Shown: positions 24,725 through 33,412, counted from the first letter of the stretch. The stretch is DNA of 64,000 bases from Neobacillus mesonae (GCF_001636315.1 NZ_KV440949.1:4234084-4298083), one strand, 5' to 3'. The notes: generated by a model from the letters alone, not told the origin. Numbers and translations are program-made.

Positions 24725-25420
24725 TTACAGATATCTAGGGAATAGAATGTTATTCTCAAGATGGACATGCATAAAGGTCAGGCTCTCTAATGCCTCTAAA
24801 CGGGCATAAACCAATCGATAGGTACCGCATGCATCGAGTGGGAGAGCAAAATCTGAGGTAACTTCACGGATTTGTCTAAGGATTTCTCCGGCATGATCAT
24901 GCTCTTTTTCAAGTTCAACAATCATTTGAATTGCTTCCTCGCGATTTGGCACGGTACCGTCCTCGAGCTGTCTAATTAATGGGAATACGACTGCCTCTTC
25001 TTTTTCCATATGCTCTATCAATTCCTTCTTAAACTCGTAGAACAGTTCATTTACTTTTAATAATTCTGGATGATTGTCACCATGCACGCGGGAAACCTTC
25101 GTGACATAAGGACTGAGATTTTTTAATTCCTCTTCAGAAGCGCGATGATAATTTTGGATTACATGGTCGATGATTGTATTGGAATGGGAATCAGTCCAAA
25201 CCTCTACATCCTTTTCAGTATGTTCGTACTTCTCAAAAACGACTTTTAATTCATCCAAAAGAGTATTCATATCTAGCCCATGCTGGGCAGCTGCCTGTGT
25301 TAATGGAATATTTCCACCGCAGCAAAAATCAATGCGGTTCTTTTTAAAAACATCACTTGTCTTTGGTATTTCGTTCACAATATCTTTAACTAATGAGTCA
25401 GCAGAAAATGGGAAAGTCAT
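24725..25420 (-). CDS. ric: Ric/ScdA/YtfE, iron-sulfur cluster repair di-iron protein
   Basis: 231 residues. An N-terminal DUF542 segment has FKKNRIDFCCGGN (the paired Cys) and a hemerythrin-like di-iron domain follows: DHVIQNYHRASEEEL, HGDNHPELLKV, HMEKEEAVVFPLI, LEKEHDHAGEIL and FMHVHLENNILFPRYL. These His and Glu residues bind the two irons. Ric proteins repair Fe-S clusters damaged by NO or peroxide. It fits an FNR/NO-linked neighbourhood and has its own FNR-type box upstream. Confidence 0.93.
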   Translation of the reverse strand: MTFPFSADSLVKDIVNEIPKTSDVFKKNRIDFCCGGNIPLTQAAAQHGLDMNTLLDELKVVFEKYEHTEKDVEVWTDSHSNTIIDHVIQNYHRASEEELKNLSPYVTKVSRVHGDNHPELLKVNELFYEFKKELIEHMEKEEAVVFPLIRQLEDGTVPNREEAIQMIVELEKEHDHAGEILRQIREVTSDFALPLDACGTYRLVYARLEALESLTFMHVHLENNILFPRYL

Positions 25421-25467
25421 TTATATTTCCTCCTTTTAATATCATAAAGGTAGTACTTATTAACCTA

Positions 25468-25510
25468 ATCATAAGCTAAACCGGGAAAAAACTTGGTGAC
25501 CTGCATCACA
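25468..25510 (-). promoter_or_regulatory. FNR-activated promoter (class II, -41.5) for ric
   Basis: GGTGA-CCTGCA-TCACA at 25495-25510 fits TGTGA-N6-TCACA with one mismatch. On the minus strand TATGAT (25473-25468) is a -10 giving a start near 25461, so the box is centred at about -41.5. The geometry is identical to the radical SAM promoter at 21426-21468, which supports both. Confidence 0.7.
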
Positions 25511-25650
25511 CATCTCCTATGATTTTTTGTTTCTACAAGGAATCTTTCAAAAAAGGTGTGATATTTGATATGTCAATGAGTTTTTTGTAGGCTTATAATA
25601 AACATGGAAAAGTACGAATAATGAACTGTTTTAGATAGGAGCCGATGAAT

Positions 25651-26916
25651 TTGTTTGAAAGAAGACAACCCATTCCAATAGCAGAGGCAGTAAAAAAAAT
25701 TATGGAATATGAAATGCAAGGTGTTACAGAGCCGGTATCGATTGAAGAAAGCTATGGTCGCTTCTTGGCAGAGGATTTAACGGCAACTTGTGATGTTCCT
25801 CATTTTGACCGGGCACCATATGACGGCTTTGCGATAAGATCGATTGATTCAAGTGACGCATCAGCTTCCCATCCTGTTGAATTTGAAGTGGTTGATCATA
25901 TTGGTGCCGGGATGGTTTCACAAAAGTTGATCGCAGCAAATCAGGCTGTCCGTATTATGACAGGTGCGATGATGCCTGAAGGAACCGATGCGGTAGTGAT
26001 GTTTGAAGTAGCGCAAGCCTATGAAAAAAACGGAATACCGTATATGTCTATTAAGCGGGAGTTTAAAGCAGGAGAGAACGTATCATTTCACGGAGAAGAT
26101 GCAAAGGAAGGCGAAGTTCTCGTCAGAAAAGGGACATTAATTAATCCTGGAATACAAGCCATGCTGGCAACCTTTGGCTATAATCATGTCCCTGTTGCGA
26201 AAAAACCATTAGTTGGTTTATTTGCAACTGGAACGGAATTATTGGAGGTTGATGAACCATTAGTTCCCGGGAAAATTCGAAATAGTAATTCACATATGAT
26301 TGCTGCACAGATTGAAAGAGCCGGCGGGGCAGTCCAATATTTAGGCAAGCTCCCGGATGTTTTTGATACTTGTTTTACCGCTGTAAAAAATGCTTTGGAT
26401 AAAGTGGATATTTTGATCACTACTGGAGGTGTTTCTGTCGGAGACTATGATTTCCTTCCGGAGATTTATGAGAAATTAGAAGCGAAAGTGCTATTTAACA
26501 AGGTTGCGATGCGGCCGGGAAGTGTAACGACAGTTGCTCAGCATAATGGAAAGCTGCTATTTGGGCTCTCTGGTAATCCTTCGGCATGTTATGTGGGGTT
26601 TGAACTCTTTACCCGTCCGATTATTCGCCGGATGCTTTGTTCTTCCAAACCGCATTTACGGATTGAAAGAGCAATACTGGAGACTGATTTTCCTAAAGCT
26701 AATCCATTTACAAGATTTGTCCGCAGCTCAGCTTACATCGAATGCGGCAAACTGAAAGTTACTCCAAGCGGATTAGACAAGTCTAATATTATTATGAGTT
26801 TGGCAGGTGCCAACTCACTGACGATTCTTCCGGGCGGGACAAGAGGTTTTACCAAAGGCGCAGAAGTGGATGTTTTATTGCTTGAAGACCAAGCAGGCAG
26901 TGAATGGCCGTGGTAA
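25651..26916 (+). CDS. moeA: MoeA, molybdopterin molybdenumtransferase
   Basis: About 421 residues. The TTG at 25651 is preferred: AGGAG lies nine bases upstream and the product MFERRQPIPIAEAV then lines up with B. subtilis MoeA; an in-frame ATG at 25645 is only three bases from the ribosome site. Motifs: VPHFDRAPYDGFAIR, VRIMTGAMMPEGTDAVVM, SFHGEDAKEG, LLITTGGVSVGDYDF-type (here ILITTGGVSVGDYDF), FGLSGNPSACYVGFE, and ILPGGTRG. MoeA inserts molybdate (or tungstate) into adenylylated molybdopterin. mobB overlaps its end. Confidence 0.96.
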   Translation: MFERRQPIPIAEAVKKIMEYEMQGVTEPVSIEESYGRFLAEDLTATCDVPHFDRAPYDGFAIRSIDSSDASASHPVEFEVVDHIGAGMVSQKLIAANQAVRIMTGAMMPEGTDAVVMFEVAQAYEKNGIPYMSIKREFKAGENVSFHGEDAKEGEVLVRKGTLINPGIQAMLATFGYNHVPVAKKPLVGLFATGTELLEVDEPLVPGKIRNSNSHMIAAQIERAGGAVQYLGKLPDVFDTCFTAVKNALDKVDILITTGGVSVGDYDFLPEIYEKLEAKVLFNKVAMRPGSVTTVAQHNGKLLFGLSGNPSACYVGFELFTRPIIRRMLCSSKPHLRIERAILETDFPKANPFTRFVRSSAYIECGKLKVTPSGLDKSNIIMSLAGANSLTILPGGTRGFTKGAEVDVLLLEDQAGSEWPW

Positions 26917-27425
26917 AACCGGTAATCCTCCAAATAGTAGGTTATCAAAATAGCGGGAAGACAACATTTACAGCGAAATTGATCGAAAGACTGACCAATC
27001 TTGGAATCAAAACAACTGCAATTAAACACCATGGTCATGGAGGAAAGCCGGATGTCCCTGAAGGAAAGGACTCTTCAAGATATGTGATGTCAGGTGCGGC
27101 CGCCGCAATTGTTGAAGGAGGCGGCCGCTTAGTGCTGCAGGCAGAACATGAAAAATTCAGCCTGGAAGATCAAATTCAGTTATTGGCTTTCTTTCATCCG
27201 GACGTTATTTTGATAGAGGGCCATAAGTCAGCCAATTATCCTAAGCTGGTAATGGTCAAGGAGATGGCCGATACAATTTTATTAAATAAACTAGATAACC
27301 TTGAGGCTGTATTGTACTGGCAGGAGGATATAAAGAGGTACATTGAGACAAATATGAATATACCCTGCTTTTCGATCGATGATGAATCGGTGGTAAATTT
27401 CATTGTTCAATTATGTACAAAGTGA
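26904..27425 (+). CDS. mobB: MobB, molybdopterin-guanine dinucleotide biosynthesis adapter
   Basis: 173 residues with an N-terminal Walker A, VGYQNSGKTTFTAKL (residues about 12-26), then TTAIKHHGHGG and the downstream VILIEGHKSANYPKLV. MobB is a GTP-binding helper of MobA in the guanine-dinucleotide form of the cofactor. It overlaps moeA by 13 bp, so the two are coupled. Presence of mobB implies that at least one DMSO-reductase-type molybdoenzyme exists elsewhere in the genome (inference). Confidence 0.94.
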   Translation: MAVVKPVILQIVGYQNSGKTTFTAKLIERLTNLGIKTTAIKHHGHGGKPDVPEGKDSSRYVMSGAAAAIVEGGGRLVLQAEHEKFSLEDQIQLLAFFHPDVILIEGHKSANYPKLVMVKEMADTILLNKLDNLEAVLYWQEDIKRYIETNMNIPCFSIDDESVVNFIVQLCTK

Positions 27426-27492
27426 TGTTCTTCACTTATTTTTCTAGTTGCCTAATTTATAGTAATGGTAACAGGAGAAGGAGTGAAAGAAG

Positions 27493-28221
27493 ATGAAGCT
27501 ATTTTTACCAAAACAGCATGGCGCCTGGGCAATGTTAATCATCCCATATTGGCTTGGCGTGTTCAATGGCGGCTTTTTATGGCAGCATATTCCGTTTTTT
27601 TTAGGCTGGCTATTATTATATTTAGCAACATATCCGATGCTCCTGATTTTTAAAAAGAAAAAGGTCCCTTATTATATAAAATGGACTTTTATATATATGC
27701 TGCCGGCTTTATTGCTGCTTATCATCCCGCTAATGGAAAGGCCGTCAATTTATTTTTTTGGCCTGTTAATGATTCCGTTCTTTATCATAAATGCTTATTA
27801 CACATCCATTAATCGGGACCGGGCTTTTATGAATGATATTAGTGCAATTTGTGCGTTTTCTATTGCCGGGCTGGCAAGCAGTTATTTTGGAGCCGGCGGG
27901 ATTACTATCGAAACACTTATTTTCAGCTTTTTAAGTTCTATTTTATTTTTCATTGGCTGTACATTCTATGTGAAAACGATGATTAGGGAGAAGAAAAATT
28001 CACAATTTAAATGGGTTTCTTGGGTATATCATTCTCTTTTAGTCCTTTCCTGGCTGGTATTTGGCTTATGGATCGTCGTCCTCGCTTATATACCAAGCTT
28101 GGTCAGAGCGATTATTTTTTACGGCAAAAAGCTATCTCCAAAAGAAATTGGAATTTATGAAATTGTGAACTCTGCTATCTTTTTTATCTTGATGGCTATA
28201 CAAATTCTAATGTTAAAATAA
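27493..28221 (+). CDS. YwiC-like integral membrane protein
   Basis: 242 residues with about six to eight membrane helices and a conserved start MKLFLPKQHGAWAMLIIPYWLG, the YwiC-family signature. In B. subtilis ywiC lies next to fnr and narK in the nitrate-respiration region, and here it precedes fnr copy 2. AGAAGGAG lies upstream of the ATG. Function unknown; related YwiC-like proteins resemble prenyltransferase-like membrane proteins only weakly. Confidence 0.85.
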   Translation: MKLFLPKQHGAWAMLIIPYWLGVFNGGFLWQHIPFFLGWLLLYLATYPMLLIFKKKKVPYYIKWTFIYMLPALLLLIIPLMERPSIYFFGLLMIPFFIINAYYTSINRDRAFMNDISAICAFSIAGLASSYFGAGGITIETLIFSFLSSILFFIGCTFYVKTMIREKKNSQFKWVSWVYHSLLVLSWLVFGLWIVVLAYIPSLVRAIIFYGKKLSPKEIGIYEIVNSAIFFILMAIQILMLK

Positions 28222-28242
28222 AAAAATCGGTCAAATTTGACC
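28220..28242 (+). terminator. Left half of ywiC terminator, split by the IS
   Basis: The bases AAAAAAATCGGTCAAATTTGACC before the element and GGTCAAATTTGACCGATTTTTTT after it (29518-29540) rebuild one terminator hairpin, ATCGGTCAAATTTGACCGAT with a T-run. The IS interrupts it and has duplicated the 14-bp palindrome. Confidence 0.8.
28229..28242. repeat. Target duplication, copy 1 left (14 bp palindrome)
   Basis: GGTCAAATTTGACC flanks the element; the identical 14 bases recur at 29518-29531. It is a perfect palindrome. Confidence 0.85.
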
Positions 28243-28351
28243 TAAAGGCTGTCAAAAAACTTTCGATAGCCTTTTATTTTATATAAATACTTTAATATTT
28301 CACCGCGTTAATTTATTATAATATTATTAAGATATATGCCTTTCAATAGGT

Positions 28352-28488
28352 CTGTTGATTTCCGCTCCAGGCGGCTTCGCTTTCCGCGGGCGTGCCGGGG
28401 AGCCTCCTCGGCGCTGAAGCGCCTGCGGGGTCTCCCCCTGCCCCGTACTCCCGCAGGAGTCTTCGCCGCCTTCCGCTCTAATCAACAG
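28352..28488. repeat. Subterminal GC-rich palindrome, IS copy 1 left
   Basis: A 137-bp GC-rich block with outer arms CTGTTGATT and AATCAACAG and inner complementary segments (for example GGCGCTGAAGCGCC). It is far richer in G+C than its surroundings and can fold as a long imperfect hairpin. The related block at 29287-29420 has the same outer arms. Confidence 0.75.
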
Positions 28489-28550
28489 TCTGTTATTAAT
28501 AAAGAGCTTCCGTTCAATTAATAAATAATTAAAAAGAAGTGATGAAAACA

Positions 28551-29244
28551 ATGTTTAAGCCAAAAGAGTTTAGCCAAAGTGAATATGAATTTGTGTCTAT
28601 TGATGAGTTAGTTCCAGACGACCACCTCCTTCGCTTGATTGACAAATACATTTATTTTTCATTTCTTCTAGAAAAAGTTCGTCCTTATTATAGTCATGAT
28701 AACGGACGCCCTACTAATCCCCTTATTCTTTTTAAAATGATGTTTATTGGGTACATTTACAGCATTCGTTCTGAACGTCAATTAGAAAGGGAAATAAGGA
28801 CAAACGTCGCCTACCGCTGGTTTATTTCCTAAATGGAAATTCTCGTATGATAAAGACCGTAATCTATATGTTTGTCCTAATAAGCAAGAATTAACGTACA
28901 AAACAACTAACCGGGAGGGGCATCGAGAATACAAGACAGATCCAAAGAAATGTGAAAACTGCCCACTTCTTTCCCAATGTACACGATCTAAAAATAAGGT
29001 CAAGGTAGTGACACGTCATGTTTGGGAAGAGCACAAAGAAAAGGTAAGATTAAACCGTTTATCAAAATCGGGAAAAATACTTTATAAATTTAGAAAGGAA
29101 AAAATTGAGCGAAGCTTTGCAGATTCAAAAGAACTGCATGGGCATCGCTACTGCCGGTTACGGGGATTGAAGAAAGCAAGTGAACAGGCTATCCTTACGG
29201 CAGCCTGCCAAAATATAAAAAAAGATTGCAACACACTTAGCTAG
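28551..29244 (+). pseudogene. Transposase remnant (IS1182-like), frameshifted internal deletion, copy 1
   Basis: The N-terminal part (MFKPKEFSQSEYEFVSIDEL to NVAYRWF, 28551-28830) is the start of an IS1182-type transposase with the DUF772-like segment. At about 28828-28833 the frame changes: FPKWKFSYDKDRNLYVC continues in another frame. It runs through the Cys-rich CENCPLLSQC and ends EQAILTAACQNIKK before TAG 29242-29244. About 250 residues holding most of the DDE catalytic core are missing compared with the usual 450-480, so no active transposase can be made. A 14-bp perfect stem (ATTGCAACACACTT) follows the stop. Confidence 0.85.
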
Positions 29245-29286
29245 GCTAGAAAAAGTGTGTTGCAATACTTCAGGTTGATTTGCCCC

Positions 29287-29420
29287 CTGTTGATTGGAGC
29301 GGAGGGCACTCGACTCCTGCGGGATAGAGAGGTCACTGGAGACCCCACAGGCGCTAAAGCGCCGAGGAGGCTCCAGGAACCTCCCCGCCGAAAGCGAGTG
29401 CCCGTAGCGGAAATCAACAG
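29287..29420. repeat. Subterminal GC-rich palindrome, IS copy 1 right
   Basis: A 134-bp block with outer arms CTGTTGATT and AATCAACAG and inner pairs such as GGGCACTCG / CGAGTGCCC and GGCGCTAAAGCGCC. It mirrors the left block at the other end of the element. Confidence 0.75.
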
Positions 29421-29517
29421 GTCCGTTAGCAAAGACAATCTTTTAATAAAAATCAGTATATTAGGTCTGACAAAATGAAAAATTGTCGAGAAAAATACCC
29501 TTTCCCGACAATCTGAC

Positions 29518-29531
29518 GGTCAAATTTGACC
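29518..29531. repeat. Target duplication, copy 1 right (14 bp palindrome)
   Basis: GGTCAAATTTGACC, identical to 28229-28242; the following CGATTTTTTT is the rest of the split terminator. Confidence 0.85.
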
Positions 29532-29543
29532 GATTTTTTTATT

Positions 29544-30236
29544 TTAATCGACTTTGCATATTTCTACAGGGCAGTCTTCACAATCAATTTCCAGTTTCAA
29601 ATAATCTATGTCATGGATGGTGATGGCACCTTTTGAAATGGAAATAATCCCGTTTTTTCTTAAATCACTTAGGAGCCGATTGACCACTTCCCTTGAGGTT
29701 CCGCAGAAATTAGCTAATTCTTGATTTGTTAGAGGAATATTAATCAAAATTCCATGGTTCGTATTGATTCCGTAGCTGTTACAAATCCGGATAAGAGTGG
29801 AGTATAAAGCTCCTTTTTTGCCATGCAGGACCAAGTCGCGAAACTTAGTTTGGGTTTTTCTATATTGCAGGCTCATCCATCTGATGAATTCAAAGGCAAG
29901 CGGAAGGTCTTGTGATAATTTTTCCTCAAGCTCATCTTTCATAATGACAGCGACTTCTCCGCTTTCGATTACACGTGCACTTAATAAATAGCGAGAACCC
30001 GGGGAAAATAAATTTAATTCACCCACGAAATCACCGCTGTTGCACATTCTTAAAGTAAGTTCACGTCCATCAGGGATGATTTTGCTAAGCTGAAGGATGC
30101 CGCTTTGAATGATAAACAATTCTTCCGCCTGTCCGCCCTCTTGGAATAAAAAAGAGCCTCTTTCAATTTTTTTAACGTGATGCACTGTTTCAAAAAGATG
30201 AGACAATGTGATCGGAATTTCTTTCACTGACTGCAT
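29544..30236 (-). CDS. fnr: FNR-type [4Fe-4S] transcriptional regulator, copy 2
   Basis: About 230 residues; ATG 30236 is chosen, eight bases after GGTGG, though ATG 30242 is possible. It has the same layout as copy 1: FLFQEGGQAEELFIIQSGIL, the dimer helix with KTQTKFRDLVL, the helix-turn-helix LTNQELANFCGTSREV, and C-terminal CEDCPVEIC (Cys-x2-Cys-x4-Cys). All three cluster Cys are kept, so both copies look functional. Beside the ywiC-like gene it occupies the place of B. subtilis fnr. The copies are clear paralogs, not recent duplicates. Confidence 0.9.
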   Translation of the reverse strand: MQSVKEIPITLSHLFETVHHVKKIERGSFLFQEGGQAEELFIIQSGILQLSKIIPDGRELTLRMCNSGDFVGELNLFSPGSRYLLSARVIESGEVAVIMKDELEEKLSQDLPLAFEFIRWMSLQYRKTQTKFRDLVLHGKKGALYSTLIRICNSYGINTNHGILINIPLTNQELANFCGTSREVVNRLLSDLRKNGIISISKGAITIHDIDYLKLEIDCEDCPVEICKVD

Positions 30237-30482
30237 ATTCATAACCACCTTTACAGGTATGTCTATATAATTTGAATCAAAGTTGTTGTGCCAAGATATT
30301 ACTATAATTATATTGTTTACAAAGAATAATTAGCAATATAAGTGGAATAAGTTCATACAATCGTCATAAAGCTTTGCCGTATTTCTTAGGAAATATGTCG
30401 AATGAAAAAAAAGAAAGAAATTCCTTTAATGGACTTCAATGAAAAGGAAATACTAATAATGTAAACATGAAGGAGGGTCATT
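30237..30482. promoter_or_regulatory. Divergent fnr copy 2 / yjzC promoter region
   Basis: 246 bp, AT-rich, no gene seen. It should hold promoters for both genes. I found no full FNR box, so autoregulation by FNR is not supported. Confidence 0.4.
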
Positions 30483-30662
30483 ATGGGACAAAATCGTCAA
30501 TTCAAACCAGGGAATAAAGCTCCTAATAATGGTGTGTATATTGAAGTTGGAGATACCGGAAGCAATGTTATTAATCCGAAAAAAATAAAGCTTAAAGCAG
30601 GGGATCCATTTCCTGAAAATTCAAATGACGAACGGGTATGGACCTATCAGCGGAAACCTTAA
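30483..30662 (+). CDS. yjzC: YjzC family protein, 59 aa
   Basis: A short gene with GAAGGAGGGTC before ATG 30483. The product begins MGQNRQFKPGNKAPNNGVYIE and ends ERVWTYQRKP, a close match to the YjzC family (FRPGQKAPNNG-type start, VWTY near the end). No hydrophobic segment. Function unknown. It marks the start of the yjzC-yjzD-yjaU region conserved with B. subtilis, here split by clpB. Confidence 0.88.
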   Translation: MGQNRQFKPGNKAPNNGVYIEVGDTGSNVINPKKIKLKAGDPFPENSNDERVWTYQRKP

Positions 30663-30676
30663 TGAGCAAAAGTAGA

Positions 30677-30710
30677 CAAAGTCATCCTCTAAAAGGATGG
30701 CTTTATCTTT
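30677..30710 (+). terminator. Terminator after yjzC
   Basis: AAAGTCATCCT / AGGATGGCTTT stem followed by a T-rich tail; it separates yjzC from the clpB promoter. Confidence 0.7.
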
Positions 30711-30731
30711 TACTTTTATATCAGGTTTTTC

Positions 30732-30764
30732 TATAATAAAGGTAAAAGGTCAAGAAAGGTCAAA
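30732..30764 (+). promoter_or_regulatory. clpB promoter with CtsR operator
   Basis: TATAAT at 30732-30737 is followed by GGTCAAG-AAA-GGTCAAA at 30748-30764, the direct heptad repeat with three-base spacing recognised by CtsR. The operator starts just after the expected start point and ends 13 bp before the clpB ATG. CtsR would block clpB at normal temperature and release it on heat or misfolding stress. Confidence 0.85.
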
Positions 30765-30777
30765 GGGAGTGGGAAAT

Positions 30778-33375
30778 ATGGATATAAATCGTATGACTGA
30801 GCGGTTGCAGACGGGGATTATGGTTGCGCAGAATCTTGCTATAAAGAAAAACCATCAAGAAATTGATGAAGCCCATTTATTTTTGGCCCTAATGGAACAA
30901 GACGATAGTTTAATAAACGCCATTTTAACAAGAGCCAATATTCCGGTTAAGAAGGTACAGGAATACTTAACAAATTCGTTGGCAAAAAAACCTGAAGTAA
31001 GCGGCAGCGGGGCAGAGCAGGGGAAGCTCTATATTACCAATAAGCTTCAAAAGTTATTAATAAGTGCCGAAGAATTTGCTGCTAAATTTTCAGATGAGTA
31101 TATTTCTGTTGAACATCTTCTCTTAGCTGCGGTATTTGCGACGGATTCAGAAATGAAAAAAATCGTCCAATCAATAGGCGGTACAGCTGAAGCGATTTTA
31201 AAAGCAATTAAGGAGATAAGGGGGAACCAGAGAGTGACATCACAAAATCCAGAAACAGGATATGAGGCATTAAAAAAATACGGAAGAGACCTTGTCGCTG
31301 AGGTGAAAGCAGGAAAGCTTGATCCAGTCATTGGCAGGGATGCTGAGATCCGGAATGTAATACGAATTCTCTCAAGAAAAACAAAAAATAATCCTGTCCT
31401 AATCGGTGAGCCAGGTGTCGGAAAAACGGCGATAGTCGAGGGGCTGGCACAGCGGATTGTTAGGAAGGATGTTCCTGAAGGTTTAAAGGATAAAACGATT
31501 TTTTCCTTAGATATGAGTTCATTAATTGCTGGGGCTAAGTTTAGAGGGGAATTCGAAGAACGCCTAAAAGCTGTGTTAAATGAAATAAAAAAAAGTGAAG
31601 GACAGATCTTGTTGTTCATTGATGAAATCCATACGATAGTCGGTGCAGGCCGCACGGACGGTGCAATGGATGCCGGCAATATGTTAAAACCGATGCTGGC
31701 CCGCGGCGAGCTTCATTGTATCGGTGCAACCACCTTGGATGAACACCGTAAATATATTGAAAAGGACCCCGCACTGGAACGTAGATTTCAGCAAGTATTG
31801 GTACAAGAGCCAACAGTTGAGGATACAATTTCGATTTTGCGCGGACTTAAAGAACGATTTGAAGTGCACCATGGGGTGAAAATTCATGACCATGCATTGG
31901 TTGCCGCTGCTACTTTATCAGACCGCTATATTACGGACCGCTTTTTGCCGGATAAAGCAATTGACTTGGTTGACGAAGCCTGTGCGATGATCCGTACAGA
32001 AATCGATTCTATGCCTACGGAGCTTGATGAAGTAACGCGCAGGGTCATGCAGCTGGAAATTGAAGAAGCGGCGCTGAGAAAAGAACAGGATGAAGCCAGC
32101 AAACAAAGGCTTGAAACGCTGCAAAAAGAATTAGCTGATTTAAAGGAACAAGCTAATACGATGAAGGCCAAATGGCTTGAAGAGAAGCAAAATATAACCA
32201 AGCTCCAGGAAAAACGGGAGCAAATTGAAAAACTTCGCCGGGAACTTCAGCAGGCAGAAGATAAATATGATCTTAATCGCGCAGCAGAACTGCGCCATGG
32301 TCTCATTCCAATGGCGGAAAAAGAATTAAAAGAACTTGAAAAAGGTGCCGAAAATGATGAAAAGCTTCTTAGGGAAGAGGTTACAGGTGAAGAAATTTCC
32401 AATATCGTCTCTAGATGGACCGGCATTCCGCTGGCTAAATTAGTAGAGGGAGAACGAGAAAAGCTTTTGAGATTGGAATCGATTCTACACGAACGTGTCA
32501 TCGGCCAGGATGAAGCCGTCAATTTGGTGGCTGATGCGGTCCTGCGCGCCCGGGCTGGAATTAAGGATCCTAAACGTCCGATTGGCTCATTCTTATTTTT
32601 AGGACCAACTGGTGTAGGGAAAACTGAACTAGCCAAAGCGCTTGCAGAATCATTATTTGATAGTGAGGAACAAATCATTCGAATTGATATGTCCGAATAT
32701 ATGGAGAAACATGCTGTTTCACGTTTAATTGGAGCCCCTCCCGGTTATGTGGGATACGAAGAAGGGGGACAGTTGACGGAAGCTGTAAGAAGAAGACCGT
32801 ATTCCGTTATTTTAATGGATGAAATTGAGAAAGCTCACCCAGAAGTATTTAATATTCTGCTTCAAGTTTTAGACGATGGCCGAATTACCGATTCCCAAGG
32901 CCGGGTGGTGGACTTTAAGAATACTGTAATTATTATGACATCAAATATAGGCTCACAATATTTACTTGAACGGACTGAAAACGAAGTTGAGATATCGTCA
33001 GCCACAAGGGAAAAGGTTATGGGACAATTAAGAGTCCATTTCCGTCCTGAATTTTTAAATCGCATTGATGAAACCATTCTCTTTAAACCATTGTCATTGA
33101 CAGAAATTAAAAAAATTGTAGTGAAGATGTTAAAAGAGCTCGAAAATCGTTTGAAAGAGCAGCAAATTCAGATTACAATCGGTGAAGATGCGAAAGAATT
33201 CATTGCGGCAAATGGATTTGATCCCAATTATGGAGCTAGGCCGTTAAAGCGGTATATTCAGAGAAATATTGAAACGAAGCTCGCTCGCGAAATAATCGCT
33301 GGCAATTTGTTTGATGGTTCAACAGTTGAAATAACGGCAGGAAATGGGGAATTGGCGGTCAATGTTCATAAATAA
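30778..33375 (+). CDS. clpB: ClpB, protein disaggregase
   Basis: 865 residues from ATG 30778 (GGGAGTGGG upstream). Domains: Clp N-terminal repeats (1-145), first AAA+ with GEPGVGKTA and [13 protein letters not shown], the long coiled-coil middle domain (about 405-525, rich in Glu/Lys/Gln) that distinguishes ClpB from ClpA/ClpC, second AAA+ with GPTGVGKTE and [14 protein letters not shown], and the C-terminal small domain. There is no ClpP-binding loop. It rescues aggregated proteins with DnaK. B. subtilis lacks clpB, and here it is inserted between yjzC and yjzD. It is under CtsR control and followed by a strong terminator. Confidence 0.96.
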   Translation: MDINRMTERLQTGIMVAQNLAIKKNHQEIDEAHLFLALMEQDDSLINAILTRANIPVKKVQEYLTNSLAKKPEVSGSGAEQGKLYITNKLQKLLISAEEFAAKFSDEYISVEHLLLAAVFATDSEMKKIVQSIGGTAEAILKAIKEIRGNQRVTSQNPETGYEALKKYGRDLVAEVKAGKLDPVIGRDAEIRNVIRILSRKTKNNPVLIGEPGVGKTAIVEGLAQRIVRKDVPEGLKDKTIFSLDMSSLIAGAKFRGEFEERLKAVLNEIKKSEGQILLFIDEIHTIVGAGRTDGAMDAGNMLKPMLARGELHCIGATTLDEHRKYIEKDPALERRFQQVLVQEPTVEDTISILRGLKERFEVHHGVKIHDHALVAAATLSDRYITDRFLPDKAIDLVDEACAMIRTEIDSMPTELDEVTRRVMQLEIEEAALRKEQDEASKQRLETLQKELADLKEQANTMKAKWLEEKQNITKLQEKREQIEKLRRELQQAEDKYDLNRAAELRHGLIPMAEKELKELEKGAENDEKLLREEVTGEEISNIVSRWTGIPLAKLVEGEREKLLRLESILHERVIGQDEAVNLVADAVLRARAGIKDPKRPIGSFLFLGPTGVGKTELAKALAESLFDSEEQIIRIDMSEYMEKHAVSRLIGAPPGYVGYEEGGQLTEAVRRRPYSVILMDEIEKAHPEVFNILLQVLDDGRITDSQGRVVDFKNTVIIMTSNIGSQYLLERTENEVEISSATREKVMGQLRVHFRPEFLNRIDETILFKPLSLTEIKKIVVKMLKELENRLKEQQIQITIGEDAKEFIAANGFDPNYGARPLKRYIQRNIETKLAREIIAGNLFDGSTVEITAGNGELAVNVHK

Positions 33376-33412
33376 AAAAAGGTCTTCCATCATGGATGGA
33401 AGGCCTTTTTTT
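33374..33412. terminator. Bidirectional terminator between clpB and yjzD
   Basis: AAAAAAAGGTCTTCCATC / GATGGAAGGCCTTTTTTT, a long stem with T-runs on both strands. Confidence 0.87.

Larger units (their letters stand above)
28243..29517 (+). mobile_element. Internally deleted IS1182-like element, copy 1
   Basis: A 1275-bp unit matched almost base for base by 54885-56159. Its right end reads CGACAATCTGAC and the left end of copy 2 reads GTCAGGCTGTCG, giving imperfect inverted ends of about 12 bp; the first bases of the left end of copy 1 (TAAAGG) have drifted. It carries a transposase remnant and two subterminal GC-rich palindromes. It is flanked by the 14-bp duplication. The family call rests on the transposase N-terminus. 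Confidence 0.85.

Noticed and set aside
25560..25580. FNR box before moeA (TGTGATATTTGATATG).
   Set aside because: Only the left half matches; the right half is ATATG rather than TCACA.
28327..28551. Overlapping 60-75 codon frames on both strands in the GC-rich part of the IS (also 54969-55193, 29241-29478 and 55883-56120).
   Set aside because: They arise because GC-rich palindromic DNA has few stops; they lack ribosome sites and show no protein family.
30748..30764. A short tandem repeat or CRISPR-like repeat (GGTCAAG, GGTCAAA).
   Set aside because: Only two units with fixed spacing right at a promoter; this is a CtsR operator.
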